Shown piece by piece: positions 42,410 to 51,773 of a stretch of 64,000 bases of DNA; position 1 is the stretch's first letter; each line of letters begins with the position of its first letter. Source of the DNA: Burkholderiales bacterium (GTDB lineage: Bacteria; Pseudomonadota; Gammaproteobacteria; Burkholderiales; JAHFRG01). The position numbers and the translations under genes are program-made. The stretch covers positions 16,514 to 80,513 of the forward strand of contig DASZZH010000003.1 of the NCBI GenBank assembly GCA_035543335.1. The letters are read 5' to 3'. A model generated the notes under the pieces. That model did not search any database and had not been told where the DNA came from. It saw only the letters and a list, made by a program, of their open reading frames with translations.

Positions 42410-43546
42410 ATGAGTGTCATTCAGAACAAAAAAGCCTTCCATGACTATTTCGTCGAAGAAAGATACGAGGCGGGCATGGTCCTCGCGGGGTGGGAAGTCA
42501 AGGCGATTCGCGCCGGCCGTTGCCAGATCAAGGAAGCCTATGTCGTGGTGCGCAAAGGCGAGATTTTCATCATCGGCTGCCATATCAGTCCGTTGGCGAC
42601 CGCATCAACCCATATCACGCCCGACCCTACGCGCACCCGCAAACTGCTGCTGCACACGGAGGAAATCGGCAAGCTGATCGGTAAGGTAGAGCGCGCCGGC
42701 TACACGCTGGTGCCGCTCGACATTCATTACACGCGCGGCAAAATCAAGCTGGAAATCGGGCTCGCCAAGGGCAAAAAACAGCACGACAAGCGCGAAACGG
42801 AAAAACAGCGCGAATGGCAGCGCGAGAAACAGCGTCTGTTGCGCGCCAAGACAAGAAAGGATGAGTTTAAGGAACCTCTGATTAAGTCCTCCGCAGATTG
42901 CGTTGCTGGCAAAATGTGGATGGATGCGAGGCGCGCGACGAAGATCGTAGCCCGAACTACGAAGCCGAGGAGGACCCTCGTAGCGTCGCACCTGCGAAGC
43001 TGTGCAGTGAAGCGGGCCAACCGCTCGCCTTCGCGGTCGCACGTGCCGAGGCTCCACGCTCCGGCGAGCACAACGCAAACACCGTATTTTGCCGCAACCC
43101 GGAGGGACGGCTGCCACGACACAGTGAGCGAAGCTCTGGGGTGCGGGAGCAGCAGCATGAGCGCCCCGTTTAACAGTGATTCTTGCGGCAGCTTGCGCCC
43201 CTGGCCCGCACCAGGCCCGCCGACACGGCGTTGGCGGAGCCATCCGGAGCGGGAGGCGGGCCAATGGCGCTTCCCGCAAACAGCTGGCTTTGCCAGTAAC
43301 GTGTCCACGCGCCCTGCGCGAGACCGAGTTCGGGGCGCTTATCCGGGTGGTCTTGCTTTGTTGCTCGGCTTGCCAAGGGGGCTGACCCTTGGCGGCGCCT
43401 CGCTTCGCGTGTACGCTCGCGGACCGTCGCGCTTCGTAAGTGCGCAGGGGAGCGAGCGCTGCGCTGCCTCCGGATCGCACGTGCCGAGGCCCCGCCTGCG
43501 GCGGCGCTATCCCGGAAAGCCGCCGCCGCAACTGCGTGGGACTTAA
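42410..43546 (+). CDS. smpB: SsrA-binding protein SmpB, stop codon lost to an inserted repeat
   Basis: Residues 1 to ~152 are normal SmpB ([20 protein letters not shown], the OB fold, [20 protein letters not shown] with the basic tail). SmpB binds tmRNA to rescue stalled ribosomes. After RAKTRKDEF the frame enters the repeat element at 42871 without a stop and reads through nearly all of it, ending at a TAA inside the right terminal repeat. The predicted product is 378 residues, with ~225 junk residues on the tail that normally enters the ribosome's mRNA channel. Such a fusion should be impaired unless translation ends early or the tail is removed. A duplicate of the smpB 3' end lies at 46671-46737. 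Confidence 0.9.
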   Translation: MSVIQNKKAFHDYFVEERYEAGMVLAGWEVKAIRAGRCQIKEAYVVVRKGEIFIIGCHISPLATASTHITPDPTRTRKLLLHTEEIGKLIGKVERAGYTLVPLDIHYTRGKIKLEIGLAKGKKQHDKRETEKQREWQREKQRLLRAKTRKDEFKEPLIKSSADCVAGKMWMDARRATKIVARTTKPRRTLVASHLRSCAVKRANRSPSRSHVPRLHAPASTTQTPYFAATRRDGCHDTVSEALGCGSSSMSAPFNSDSCGSLRPWPAPGPPTRRWRSHPEREAGQWRFPQTAGFASNVSTRPARDRVRGAYPGGLALLLGLPRGLTLGGASLRVYARGPSRFVSAQGSERCAASGSHVPRPRLRRRYPGKPPPQLRGT

Positions 43547-43557
43547 TCAGAGGTTCC
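42871..43557 (+). repeat. Modular terminal-inverted-repeat element, copy 2 (687 bp)
   Basis: Starts GGAACCTCTGATTAAGTCCT and ends GGACTTAATCAGAGGTTCC. It is the longest of the three copies: besides the shared backbone it has internal blocks (around 42980-43075, 43215-43315 and 43410-43495) missing from or different in the others, each GC-rich and partly self-complementary. There is no transposase. It is inserted at the end of smpB and removes the stop codon. Flanking trinucleotides do not match (TAA left, ATG right). Confidence 0.85.
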
Positions 43558-43560
43558 ATG

Positions 43561-43606
43561 ATGGGGTGGACGATGGGATTCGAACCCACAACAACTGGAA
43601 TCACAA
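43561..43606 (-). repeat. 3' half of tRNA-His (candidate attachment-site scar)
   Basis: These 46 bases are identical to 46759-46804, the part of the intact tRNA-His from the anticodon loop to the CCA end. The 5' half is missing, replaced by unrelated sequence (CTGGACCATAGG). It looks like the displaced native half left when an element entered the tRNA gene. The remaining 43607-44079 contains only one dispersed repeat copy and the start region of the next gene. Confidence 0.8.
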
Positions 43607-43743
43607 CTGGACCATAGGATTAGGGTATTTTATTAATCAGTGCCTTGCAATACTCGCCATTTCCAAATTAATACCAGACAGCCTTAAAAAGTTTCACAAA
43701 GCTTAAAAGTGGTTACGTGATGGTTACGTTGGTTCTAGTTCCC

Positions 43744-43775
43744 GTGGCTCCCCAACCAGGGCAATTCTGGGCACT
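43744..43775 (+). repeat. Dispersed 33-bp repeat, fourth copy
   Basis: GTGGCTCCCCAACCAGGGCA ATTCTGGGCACT differs from the exact pair near 15.8-16.0 kb at one or two positions. It lies 138 bases inside the segment bounded by the tRNA-His copies, linking this insert with the left accessory region. Confidence 0.7.
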
Positions 43776-44079
43776 GGCAAGCGTGTTAATCGCGTAAAAA
43801 GGCTATTTCATCCAGTCATATTTTCTCCCGACTTGGACTGGAAAAGACTGGTTGTCGCAAATTCAAACCGCCAACCAATGAATGAAAAGTTGAAGTTTAT
43901 TCTCTAACTTTTTGATTATTGGGACACCCTCCCTAGCACAGCACCGCTAACACACGCCAATTCCCACGTTTTCCCCTTCCCTTAGGTTTAACTAAATTCT
44001 TTTGTAGAGTGTTCGTGTCACAAAAACTGGTACAGTTATATCGGTGAACGGTACACAACCTGAGAGAGGCAGGTAGTCG

Positions 44080-46611
44080 ATGGGCACCCCACTGCGCGTT
44101 TTGATCGTCGAGAACTCGGAAGACGACGCATCGCTGCTAGTACGGGAATTGCGCAGTGGCGGTTACGACCCAATATTTGAAAGGGTGGACACTGCTGCGG
44201 CGATGCAAGAGATGCTTCGTACGCAGGAATGGGATTGTGTAATTTCCGACATTTCAGTGCCGTCCCTCAGCGCGACTGCTGCTCTGGAGCGCCTGAAAAC
44301 CAGCGGGATTGACCTGCCTTTTATCGTCGTCTTGGGGAGGACAGTAGGCGAACATACCGCTGTGGCAACGATGAGATCCGGAGTTCACGATTTGTTGATC
44401 AAGCAAGATCTCACTCGGTTAATCCCTGTAGTCGAGCGTGAACTCCGCGAAGCCACCGTGCGCAGGGAGCGGGAGCGTATACAGAAATCCCTATTAGCAA
44501 GCGAACAGCGCTACCGCATGTTGGTAGAAATGGCATCAGACGGAATTTTCATTCAGCGCGACGGCAAATTCGTCTTTGTGAATAGCGCCGGGCTAGGGAT
44601 TTTAGGTGCCACCAGCGCAGAACAAGTTACTGGTAAGCCGGTGTATGACTTCATCCATCCTGAATTTCGGGAGATATTCAAGGAGCACATCCGCCGGCTT
44701 GAGGAGGAAGGAAAGCAAGTACCGCTTGTTGAAGAAAAAATTCTCCGCCTTGACGGATCAACGGTAGAGGTGGAGGTGACGGCGGTACCTTTTGTCTTTC
44801 AGGGCAACCCGGCAGCCCATGTGGTCATGCGCGATATCACCGAGCGCAAGTTAATGGAAAGACGCTTGGTGCATGAGCATGCGGTGACCCGAGTTTTGGC
44901 GGAATCCCCTTCGCTTGGCCAAGCCACCTCAGAGGAAAAGCTAAACAGCATCCTGGGATCCATTGACAATGTCATCTGGTCCATTTCGACGTCGACTTAT
45001 GAGACCCTCTACCTTAACCCTGCGGTAGAAAAGCTGTACGGACTCCCAGCGGCAGAATTCTACAAGAACAAGGACCTCTGGCTCGCTATGGTGCATCCCG
45101 ACGACCGTAAGATCGTTGCGGGGATGCTGCCGCAATTGATCAAAGAGGAAGTGCTGACCCTGGAGTACCGCATCATCCGTTCTGACGGTGAAGAGCGCTG
45201 GCTGGAGGATCGCGCGCATGTGGTTCTGGATACAGATGGACGCGCGGTCAGGTTTGATGGCGTGAAAAGCGACATCACCGAACGCAAAAAGCGCGAGCAT
45301 CAGATTGAATATCTCGCGACCCATGATGATCTCACGGGTCTTCCCAGCCGTAACCTGCTCACTGACCGCCTCGCCCAGGAAATAACCCGTGCACGGCGCA
45401 CAGGGCGCTCATTCGCCTTGCTCTTCATTGACCTTGATCACTTCAAGTTAGTGAATGACAGCTACGGCCATCCTTTGGGGGATTCAGTGCTTAAGACGGT
45501 GGCACAGGAAATCAGAAAATTGGTGCGGGAAGGCGACACGGTGGTGCGGCTCGGGGGAGACGAATTCGTTATCCTGCTCTCGTCGCTCAGAAATCCGGAA
45601 GACACGGTGTGGGTCACGCGCAAAATACTGGAACTGTTTTCGCGTCCACTCACGGTGGACAACCGCGAACTGTGCATAACGGCCAGTATCGGCGCGAGCC
45701 TTTATCCGAGCGACGGCCAGGATCTAGACACGCTGCTCATGCATGCGGATACCGCCATGTACCGGGCAAAGAACCTGGGGCGGAACGGTGCCCAATTCTA
45801 CACTCTGGAGATGAGCGCTCAAACCCAGGAACGCGTTGCGCTGCTGGGTTCACTGCGCCAGGCGTTGAAGCTGCAGCAATTCAAGCTTCATTACCAACCG
45901 CAGGTGGACATCCGGAGCAGACGGATTATCGGTATGGAAGCACTGATCCGCTGGAACCATCCCGAGTTGGGCATGGTCCCGCCGGCCAAGTTTATCCCGC
46001 TCGCCGAGGAGACCGGGCTTTTTCTTCCAATCGGCGAGTGGGTGCTGCGCACTGCGTGCGCGCAAAATAAGGCCTGGCAGGCCGCAGGTCTGCCCGCTGT
46101 CAGTGTTGCAGTCAACCTGTCCGCACGCCAGTTCAGGCAGGAAGACCTGGTTAAATCTGTAACCACAGCGTTGGCTGACACCGGGCTGGAGGCCCGATAT
46201 CTGGAATTGGAATTATCAGAAAGTTTGATCATGAATAACCCGGAAGCGGACATTACCACCCTGAAGAAGTTGAAAACCCTGGGTGTGCGGCTCTCGATTG
46301 ATAATTTTGGCACCGGCTATTCCAGCTTGAACCACCTCAAGCGGTTCCCGGTAGACCGACTCAAGATTGACCAGTCATTCCTGCATGATATCAACATCGG
46401 CCCCGATGATGCGGCGATTACCCAGGCGGTGTTTACCCTGGGACACAGCATGAATTTCAACGTGATTGGGGAAGGCGTGGAAACCGAAGCACAACTCGCT
46501 TTCCTGCGTGATCGAGGCTGTGGTGACGGCGCTCAGGGGTACCTCTTCAGCCGGCCCTTACCGGCTGCAGATTTGATTACGTGGAGAACGGCAGAAAGTT
46601 CAAACTCGTAA
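44080..46611 (+). CDS. Receiver-PAS-PAS-GGDEF-EAL cyclic-di-GMP regulator
   Basis: 843 residues. It has an N-terminal response-regulator-like domain (RVLIVENSEDDASLLV; the usual phospho-acceptor is D in CVISDISVP). Two PAS domains follow (~142-265 and ~290-410). GGDEF has VVRLGGDEFVILL with REGD five residues before it as an I-site. EAL has GMEALIRW, NFGTGYSSLNHLKRFPVDRL and GEGVETEAQLAF. All key residues for synthesis and most for hydrolysis are present; the usual DDFGTG is DNFGTG here, losing one acidic metal ligand, which may weaken phosphodiesterase activity. It is the sole gene between the two tRNA-His copies. Its PAS domain closely resembles the one in the frameshifted MHYT protein. Confidence 0.9.
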   Translation: MGTPLRVLIVENSEDDASLLVRELRSGGYDPIFERVDTAAAMQEMLRTQEWDCVISDISVPSLSATAALERLKTSGIDLPFIVVLGRTVGEHTAVATMRSGVHDLLIKQDLTRLIPVVERELREATVRRERERIQKSLLASEQRYRMLVEMASDGIFIQRDGKFVFVNSAGLGILGATSAEQVTGKPVYDFIHPEFREIFKEHIRRLEEEGKQVPLVEEKILRLDGSTVEVEVTAVPFVFQGNPAAHVVMRDITERKLMERRLVHEHAVTRVLAESPSLGQATSEEKLNSILGSIDNVIWSISTSTYETLYLNPAVEKLYGLPAAEFYKNKDLWLAMVHPDDRKIVAGMLPQLIKEEVLTLEYRIIRSDGEERWLEDRAHVVLDTDGRAVRFDGVKSDITERKKREHQIEYLATHDDLTGLPSRNLLTDRLAQEITRARRTGRSFALLFIDLDHFKLVNDSYGHPLGDSVLKTVAQEIRKLVREGDTVVRLGGDEFVILLSSLRNPEDTVWVTRKILELFSRPLTVDNRELCITASIGASLYPSDGQDLDTLLMHADTAMYRAKNLGRNGAQFYTLEMSAQTQERVALLGSLRQALKLQQFKLHYQPQVDIRSRRIIGMEALIRWNHPELGMVPPAKFIPLAEETGLFLPIGEWVLRTACAQNKAWQAAGLPAVSVAVNLSARQFRQEDLVKSVTTALADTGLEARYLELELSESLIMNNPEADITTLKKLKTLGVRLSIDNFGTGYSSLNHLKRFPVDRLKIDQSFLHDINIGPDDAAITQAVFTLGHSMNFNVIGEGVETEAQLAFLRDRGCGDGAQGYLFSRPLPAADLITWRTAESSNS

Positions 46612-46670
46612 AAACGTAGGCGATTATCCACTGGACAAAGTCTCAAAATGCTTCACAAAGGCGAAACAAG

Positions 46671-46737
46671 CGACAAGCGCGAAACGGAAAAACAGCGCGA
46701 ATGGCAGCGCGAGAAACAGCGTCTGTTGCGCGCCAAG
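46671..46737 (+). repeat. Duplicated 3' end of smpB
   Basis: 67 bases (CGACAAGCGCGAAACGG to GCGCGCCAAG) are identical to 42784-42850. The following AAAGGACGAGTAATT resembles the presumed original end of smpB, but a 4-base loss removes the stop from frame. It leads directly into the intact tRNA-His. The native smpB-tRNA-His junction therefore seems to exist twice, once on each side of the regulator gene. Confidence 0.85.
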
Positions 46738-46759
46738 AAAGGACGAGTAATTAAATTTA

Positions 46760-46835
46760 TGGGGTGGACGATGGGATTCGAACCCACAACAACTGGAATC
46801 ACAATCCAGGACTCTACCTTTGAGCTACGTCCACC
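46760..46835 (-). tRNA. tRNA-His (GTG)
   Basis: GGTGGACGTAGCTCAAAGGT and a full cloverleaf, anticodon loop TTGTGAT with GTG, T arm GTGGG-TTCGAAT-CCCAT, extra 5' G opposite C73 as typical for tRNA-His, and an encoded CCA. It is the last of three tRNAs transcribed leftward. Confidence 0.95.
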
Positions 46836-46872
46836 ATTGATAAAAAAGCTGGCAGCGTTTTGGCTGAATATT

Positions 46873-46949
46873 TGGCGTGCCCGGCGGGAATCGAACCCAC
46901 AACCCCCAGCTTAGAAGGCTGGTGCTCTATCCGGTTGAGCTACGGGCAC
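46873..46949 (-). tRNA. tRNA-Arg (TCT)
   Basis: The acceptor GTGCCCG pairs with CGGGCAC, followed by G73 and an encoded CCA. Anticodon arm CAGCC-TTCTAAG-CTGG with anticodon TCT. T arm GTGGG-TTCGATT-CCCGC. Confidence 0.95.
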
Positions 46950-47001
46950 AGTAGCATCTTCCTTCAGCCAGCTGGCTACTTTACAAACCGGGTTTAAGAT
47001 T

Positions 47002-47078
47002 TGGTCGGGGTGGAGAGATTTGAACTCCCGACATCCTGCTCCCAAAGCAGGCACGCTACCAGGCTGCGTTACACCCCG
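47002..47078 (-). tRNA. tRNA-Pro (TGG)
   Basis: The acceptor CGGGGTG pairs with CACCCCG, followed by A73 and CCA. Anticodon loop TTTGGGA (TGG) on stem CTGC/GCAG. First of the leftward tRNA-Pro-Arg-His cluster. Confidence 0.95.
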
Positions 47079-47088
47079 GAAGCGCGTA

Positions 47089-47117
47089 AATATACTCTCG
47101 GTGCCCATAAAGGTCAA
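47089..47117 (-). promoter_or_regulatory. Promoter of the tRNA-Pro-Arg-His cluster
   Basis: On the minus strand TTGACC (47117-47112) and TATATT (47094-47089) are separated by exactly 17 bases, 11 bases upstream of tRNA-Pro. Confidence 0.8.
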
Positions 47118-47214
47118 TGCGTTACATGGAGAAAAATCAAGGTACTGAATGGAACTTGCGGTATAATCCAATTTCTGATATTAAAACGTTTTTCTGTAAC
47201 GGATGCATGAGAAA

Positions 47215-47637
47215 ATGCCTACAGAATTACACAAACAGTTCACCTCTTACGTGCCCAGAAAGGGTGAGGAATACATGAATCCGCGGCAGCTTGGGCACTT
47301 TCGCAAAATCCTGGAAGCTCTGAAACATGAGCTCAGTCAAGACATTGACCGTACTGTCCACACCATGCAGGACGAGGCGACGATTTTTGCCGACCCCAAT
47401 GACCGCGCCAGCCAGGAATCCGACATGACGCTTGAACTTAGGAACCGCGATCGGGAGCGCAAGCTCATCAAGAAAATTGACGAAACCATCGGTAAAATTG
47501 ACGCGAGCGATTACGGCTATTGCGAAAACTGCGGAGTGGAAATCGGTCTAAAGCGTCTCGAAGCGCGGCCGACCGCGACACTTTGCATCGACTGCAAGAC
47601 ACTGGATGAGCTACGTGAGAAGCAAGTGGCCAAATAA
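47215..47637 (+). CDS. dksA: RNA polymerase-binding transcription factor DksA
   Basis: 140 residues from the ATG at 47215 (a second ATG at 47203 is in frame and equally possible). Long coiled coil with the tip motif DPNDRASQE (D-x-x-D-x-A), followed by a four-cysteine zinc finger CENC...CIDC (YGYCENCGVEIGLKRLEARP). It works with ppGpp in the secondary channel of RNA polymerase. A TATAAT at 47162-47167 could be its -10 box. It shares a terminator with convergent pnp. Confidence 0.95.
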   Translation: MPTELHKQFTSYVPRKGEEYMNPRQLGHFRKILEALKHELSQDIDRTVHTMQDEATIFADPNDRASQESDMTLELRNRDRERKLIKKIDETIGKIDASDYGYCENCGVEIGLKRLEARPTATLCIDCKTLDELREKQVAK

Positions 47638-47664
47638 GCCTTACCCAGGGCAGAAAAAATAAGA

Positions 47665-47690
47665 GGGCGGTCGGTGGCCGCCCTTTTATT
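47665..47690. terminator. Bidirectional terminator between dksA and pnp
   Basis: GGGCGG (47665-47670) pairs with CCGCCC (47678-47683). TTTTATTTT follows on the plus strand and AAAAAATAAGA precedes it, giving U-rich tails in both directions. Confidence 0.85.
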
Positions 47691-47709
47691 TTCTGCTTAG
47701 TGCCATACC

Positions 47710-49809
47710 TTAATGCGCCGCTTCTTCCGCGGCCACGGCTTTCATGCTCAAACGCAGACGCCCTTTATCGTCTGCTTCCAGCACTTTGACCTTTACGGTT
47801 TGCCCTTCCTTCAAGTGATCGGCCACGCTGTTGACGCGCTCGTTAGCGATTTGCGAAATGTGCAGCAGGCCGTCCTTGCCCGGCAGCACGCTGACGATTG
47901 CCCCGAAATCGAGAAGCTTCAGCACCGTGCCTTGATAAACTCGGCCGACTTCAACATCAGCGGTGATGTCCTCGATGCGTTTCTTCGCCAGAAGACAGCC
48001 TTCGGAAGCGGCGCAGGCGATGGTGACCGTGCCGTCCTCAGCAATATCAATTGAAGTGCCGGTCTCCTCGGTAAGCGCGCGGATGACCGCGCCGCCCTTG
48101 CCGATGACGTCGCGGATTTTCTCAGGCTTGATCTTGATGGTCATGATGCGCGGCGCGTAAGCGGAGATTTCCTCACGGGGATTGGGCAGCGCCTGCTTCA
48201 TCAGCTCCAGAATATGCAGGCGCCCTTCGCGCGCCTGATTCAGCGCGACGCGCATGATTTCCTTGGTGATACCCTGAATCTTGATGTCCATTTGCAAAGC
48301 GGTGACGCCTTTTTCCGTTCCCGCCACCTTGAAATCCATGTCACCCAGATGATCTTCGTCCCCCAGAATGTCGGTGAGCACGGCGAAACGGTTGCCCTCT
48401 TTGATGAGCCCCATGGCGATGCCCGCGACATGCGCCTTGATGGGCACGCCGGCATCCATCAGCGCAAGGCAGCCGCCGCACACCGAAGCCATCGAGCTGG
48501 AACCGTTGGACTCGGTGATTTCGGAGACCACGCGCACCGCGTAACCAAATTCCTCTTCGGCCGGGAGCATTCGGATCAACGCGCGCTTCGCCAGCCGGCC
48601 GTGGCCGATTTCGCGGCGCTTGGGTGAGCCGACGCGGCCCGTCTCGCCGGTAGCGTAAGGAGGCATGTTGTAATGAAGCATGAACCGGTCGGTGTATTCG
48701 CCCTGCAGCGCGTCGACGATTTGGCCGTCGCGCGCGGTGCCCAGCGTCGCCGTCACCATTGCCTGGGTTTCCCCGCGGGTGAAAAGCGCCGAACCGTGAG
48801 CGCGGGGTAGCACGCCGGTGCGGATGGTAATCGGCCGCACGGTGCGGGTGTCGCGGCCGTCGATGCGCGGCTCGCCGTTGAGAATCTGGTTGCGGACGAT
48901 TCTCGCTTCCAGATCGCCGATGATGGTCTTAAGCAGGTTCTCGCGGGCGAGATCGGTATTTTCGCCGTTGAGTTGATTCACAACTCGGGCGCAGATTTCA
49001 TCAATTCTAGCGCTGCGCGATTGCTTCTGTCTGATGCTGTAGGCGTGGCGCAGGTCGTTTTCGGCAAGCTCGGTAACCTCGGCAATCAGCGCCTCGTCTT
49101 TCGCCGGCGGCTGTTGGTCCGGCAGCGGTACGCCGGTTTCGTCTACGAGTTCGTTGATGGCCCGGATCGCCGTCTGCATTTCCTTGTGGCCGTACACCAC
49201 CGCTCCGAGCATCACGTCCTCGGGAAGCTCGCGCGCTTCCGATTCCACCATCAGCACCGCCTGCTCGGTTCCCGCCACCACCAGGTCCAGCGACGAGGAT
49301 TTCAACTGTGTTGCCGTGGGATTCAATACATATTCGCCGTTGATATAGCCCACGCGCGCCGCACCGATGGGGCCGTGGAAGGGAATGCCGGAAATCGCCA
49401 GCGCGGCGGAAGCGCCGAGCATCGCCGGAATGTCCGAATCCACTTCGTTGTTGGAGGACATCACGGTGGCGATGATTTGCACTTCGTTGTAAAAGCCGTC
49501 GTGAAACAGCGGCCGGATCGGCCGGTCTATGAGGCGCGAGGTCAGCGTCTCCTTCTCGGAGGGCCTGCCTTCACGCTTAAAAAAACCGCCGGGTATTTTT
49601 CCGGCGGCGTAGGTGCGTTCCTGGTAATCAACCGTGAGCGGGAAGAAGTCCTGGTCTGGCTTGGCCTCTTTGGCGACCACCACGGTGACCAGCACCACCG
49701 TGTCGTTCATATTGACCATCACCGCGCCGGTGGCCTGGCGGGCGATTTCACCGGTTTCCAGCGTCACTTGATGCTGGCCGTAACTAAAACTTTTCTTGAT
49801 GTGCTTCAA
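47710..49809 (-). CDS. pnp: Polyribonucleotide nucleotidyltransferase
   Basis: 699 residues, full length. Two RNase PH domains are joined by a helical domain ([20 protein letters not shown], and [20 protein letters not shown] with the second active site near [19 protein letters not shown]). A KH domain ([20 protein letters not shown]) and an S1 domain ([20 protein letters not shown]) follow. It degrades RNA 3' to 5' by phosphorolysis. It follows rpsO as in most proteobacteria. Confidence 0.97.
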   Translation of the reverse strand: MKHIKKSFSYGQHQVTLETGEIARQATGAVMVNMNDTVVLVTVVVAKEAKPDQDFFPLTVDYQERTYAAGKIPGGFFKREGRPSEKETLTSRLIDRPIRPLFHDGFYNEVQIIATVMSSNNEVDSDIPAMLGASAALAISGIPFHGPIGAARVGYINGEYVLNPTATQLKSSSLDLVVAGTEQAVLMVESEARELPEDVMLGAVVYGHKEMQTAIRAINELVDETGVPLPDQQPPAKDEALIAEVTELAENDLRHAYSIRQKQSRSARIDEICARVVNQLNGENTDLARENLLKTIIGDLEARIVRNQILNGEPRIDGRDTRTVRPITIRTGVLPRAHGSALFTRGETQAMVTATLGTARDGQIVDALQGEYTDRFMLHYNMPPYATGETGRVGSPKRREIGHGRLAKRALIRMLPAEEEFGYAVRVVSEITESNGSSSMASVCGGCLALMDAGVPIKAHVAGIAMGLIKEGNRFAVLTDILGDEDHLGDMDFKVAGTEKGVTALQMDIKIQGITKEIMRVALNQAREGRLHILELMKQALPNPREEISAYAPRIMTIKIKPEKIRDVIGKGGAVIRALTEETGTSIDIAEDGTVTIACAASEGCLLAKKRIEDITADVEVGRVYQGTVLKLLDFGAIVSVLPGKDGLLHISQIANERVNSVADHLKEGQTVKVKVLEADDKGRLRLSMKAVAAEEAAH

Positions 49810-49873
49810 GGCACGTTATCCTTTGCGAAGTTCTACGTGAACCCAAGCGGCGCCGGAATGGCGGCGGGCAGAG

Positions 49874-50143
49874 CTATTTGCGCAAGCCGAGGCGTTCGAT
49901 CAGGGTGCGGTAGCGCTCCGCATCGTTGCCCTTGAGATAATCGAGCAACTTGCGGCGGCGATTGACCATACGCAGCAGCCCCTGGCGGGAATGGTGATCC
50001 TTGACGTGCGTCTTGAAATGGTCGGTCAGATCGTTGATGCGGACGGTCAACAACGCAACCTGCACCTCCGTGGAGCCGGTATCGCCATTGACTGTTTGAT
50101 AATCCTTCAAAATTTGCGCTTTTTGTGCGGTACTCACAGCCAT
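49874..50143 (-). CDS. rpsO: 30S ribosomal protein S15
   Basis: 89 residues from the ATG at 50143 (GAGAGAAAG upstream). Standard S15: [60 protein letters not shown]. It binds 16S rRNA helices 20-22. The rpsO-pnp pairing is normal. Confidence 0.97.
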   Translation of the reverse strand: MAVSTAQKAQILKDYQTVNGDTGSTEVQVALLTVRINDLTDHFKTHVKDHHSRQGLLRMVNRRRKLLDYLKGNDAERYRTLIERLGLRK

Positions 50144-50252
50144 TGCTTTCTCTCCAATCCAAAGACATCTCATTTTACCTTTTAATCGCTTGGTTGCTCA
50201 AGTAAGTATGGTTTTTCTCCACTGATTCAATTCGCCTGATTCCAGGCCCGGT

Positions 50253-51164
50253 TTATTTTAAAGCGCCGCTCGCCAACACGCGTTTGGGGCGAACCCTGCC
50301 CTCCTGCGTGATTTCGCCTACTCCAATAAACCGTTGTCTTATATCATAAATTCTTGCCAAGCCCGCTACGGGCAAATCATCTTTGGCCACTTCTTGGCCG
50401 CGTAGAAAACAACCGGATGACAATTCATCCAGGCAAATTTCCGGCAAACCATACAACAGGGCGTCCACTGGCAGCAGTCTTGCATCCCGTTCTTCAAGGC
50501 TCATCGCCTCAAGTTGAGCAAGCGTCACGCTCTGCTCCAGGCTGAAAGGCCCCACACCGAGGCGGCGCAACGCCTGCAGATAAGCTCCACAGCCCAAAAC
50601 CCCACCGATGTCTTCGGCCAGTACCCGGATATAGGTCCCCTTGCTGCAGCAAACCGTAATCGTGAGCGCATCAGCGGCAAACGCCTCGAGATGCAAAGAC
50701 GCAATTTGAATTTGCCGCGGCGACCGTTCAACCGATTTCCTCTGCCGGGCCAGCACGTACAACGGCTGGCCCTGATGCTTCAGCGCCGAATGCATCGGTG
50801 GCGTCTGGCGGGTGCTGCCTATAAAGCGCTCGAGCGCCGCTTCGACTTGCGGGCGGGAAACCGCTACGTTCCGGGTTGAAGTAATTTCTCCCTCCGCATC
50901 GCCGGTAGTGGTGGTCTGTCCGAGCTTGACCACCGCTCGATAGGCTTTGGCTGCGTCGAGTAAGCTTTGTGAAAATTTGGTCGCCTCGCCCAGGCAAATC
51001 GGCAAGAGACCGGTCGCCAGCGGATCCAGCGTGCCGGTATGCCCGGCTTTGACCGCCTGAAACAGCCGCTTTACCTTCTGCAAAGCCGAATTGGAAGTAA
51101 TGTCCCGCGGCTTGTCGAGGAGAATAACGCCGCTGATGGCTCTCTTATCGCGCGTGGTCTGCAA
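50253..51164 (-). CDS. truB: tRNA pseudouridine(55) synthase TruB
   Basis: 303 residues. GVILLDKPRDITSNSALQKV, VKAGHTGTLDPLATGLLPIC with the catalytic Asp, and KGTYIRVLAEDIGGVLGCGA. The C-terminal part carries the PUA-like extension. It isomerises U55 in the tRNA T loop. The only possible start is a TTG at 51164: an in-frame stop lies three codons upstream and no ATG or GTG occurs before the conserved core. No ribosome site is visible because the repeat element ends 10 bases upstream, so the native start region was probably replaced. Confidence 0.93.
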   Translation of the reverse strand: MQTTRDKRAISGVILLDKPRDITSNSALQKVKRLFQAVKAGHTGTLDPLATGLLPICLGEATKFSQSLLDAAKAYRAVVKLGQTTTTGDAEGEITSTRNVAVSRPQVEAALERFIGSTRQTPPMHSALKHQGQPLYVLARQRKSVERSPRQIQIASLHLEAFAADALTITVCCSKGTYIRVLAEDIGGVLGCGAYLQALRRLGVGPFSLEQSVTLAQLEAMSLEERDARLLPVDALLYGLPEICLDELSSGCFLRGQEVAKDDLPVAGLARIYDIRQRFIGVGEITQEGRVRPKRVLASGALK

Positions 51165-51174
51165 GATGAATTAG

Positions 51175-51773
51175 GGAACCTCTGATTAAGTCCTCCGCAG
51201 ATTGCGTTGCTGGCAAAATGCGGATGGATGCGAGGCGCGCGACGAAGGTCGTAGCCGGGACTACGACACCGAGGAGGGCCCGCGCAGCGTCGAACCTGAG
51301 AAGCTGTGCAGTGAAGCGGGCCAAGCGCTCGCCTCCGCGTTCGCACGTGCCGAGGCTCCACGCTCCGGCGAGCACGACGCAGACACCGCATTTTACCGCA
51401 ACCCGGAGGGACGGCTGCCGCGACACGGTAGCCGAAGGCTTGTGTGCGGGAGTGGCAACACGAGCGCCCCGTTTTACGGTGTTGCTTGCGGCAACTTGCG
51501 CCCCTGCCCGCACCACGCTTCGCGAGACCGAGTCCGGGGCGCCTTTCCGGGCGGTCTGCTTTGTCGCTCGGCTTGCCAAGGGGAGTAACCCTTGGTTACG
51601 CCTCGCTTCGCGCATGCGCTCGCAAAGCGCGGAGCAGGGGCCCCTCTCGGGGATGCGACCGCGGCGCGAGCGCTCTTGGCCCGCCTTCACTGCGCACGTT
51701 CCGAGGCGCAACGCTACGGCGGGCCTCCCGGAAAGCCACCGTCGCAACTGCGTGGGATTTAATCAGAGGTTCC
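51175..51773 (+). repeat. Modular terminal-inverted-repeat element, copy 3 (599 bp)
   Basis: Starts GGAACCTCTGATTAAGTCCT and ends GGATTTAATCAGAGGTTCC, in the same orientation as the other copies. TTA lies on both sides if one extra G is counted into the left end, consistent with a 3-bp target duplication. It separates rbfA from truB in the operon, ending one base before the rbfA stop and 10 bases from the truB start. Internal GC-rich blocks differ from copy 2 at the distal end. No coding capacity. Confidence 0.85.

Noticed and set aside
42605..43531. 308-codon minus-strand frame across repeat copy 2
   Set aside because: It spans the smpB coding region and the non-coding element; similar frames in the other copies are broken at different places.
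43561..43606. Second tRNA-His gene
   Set aside because: The 5' half is absent and sequence diverges at the anticodon loop.
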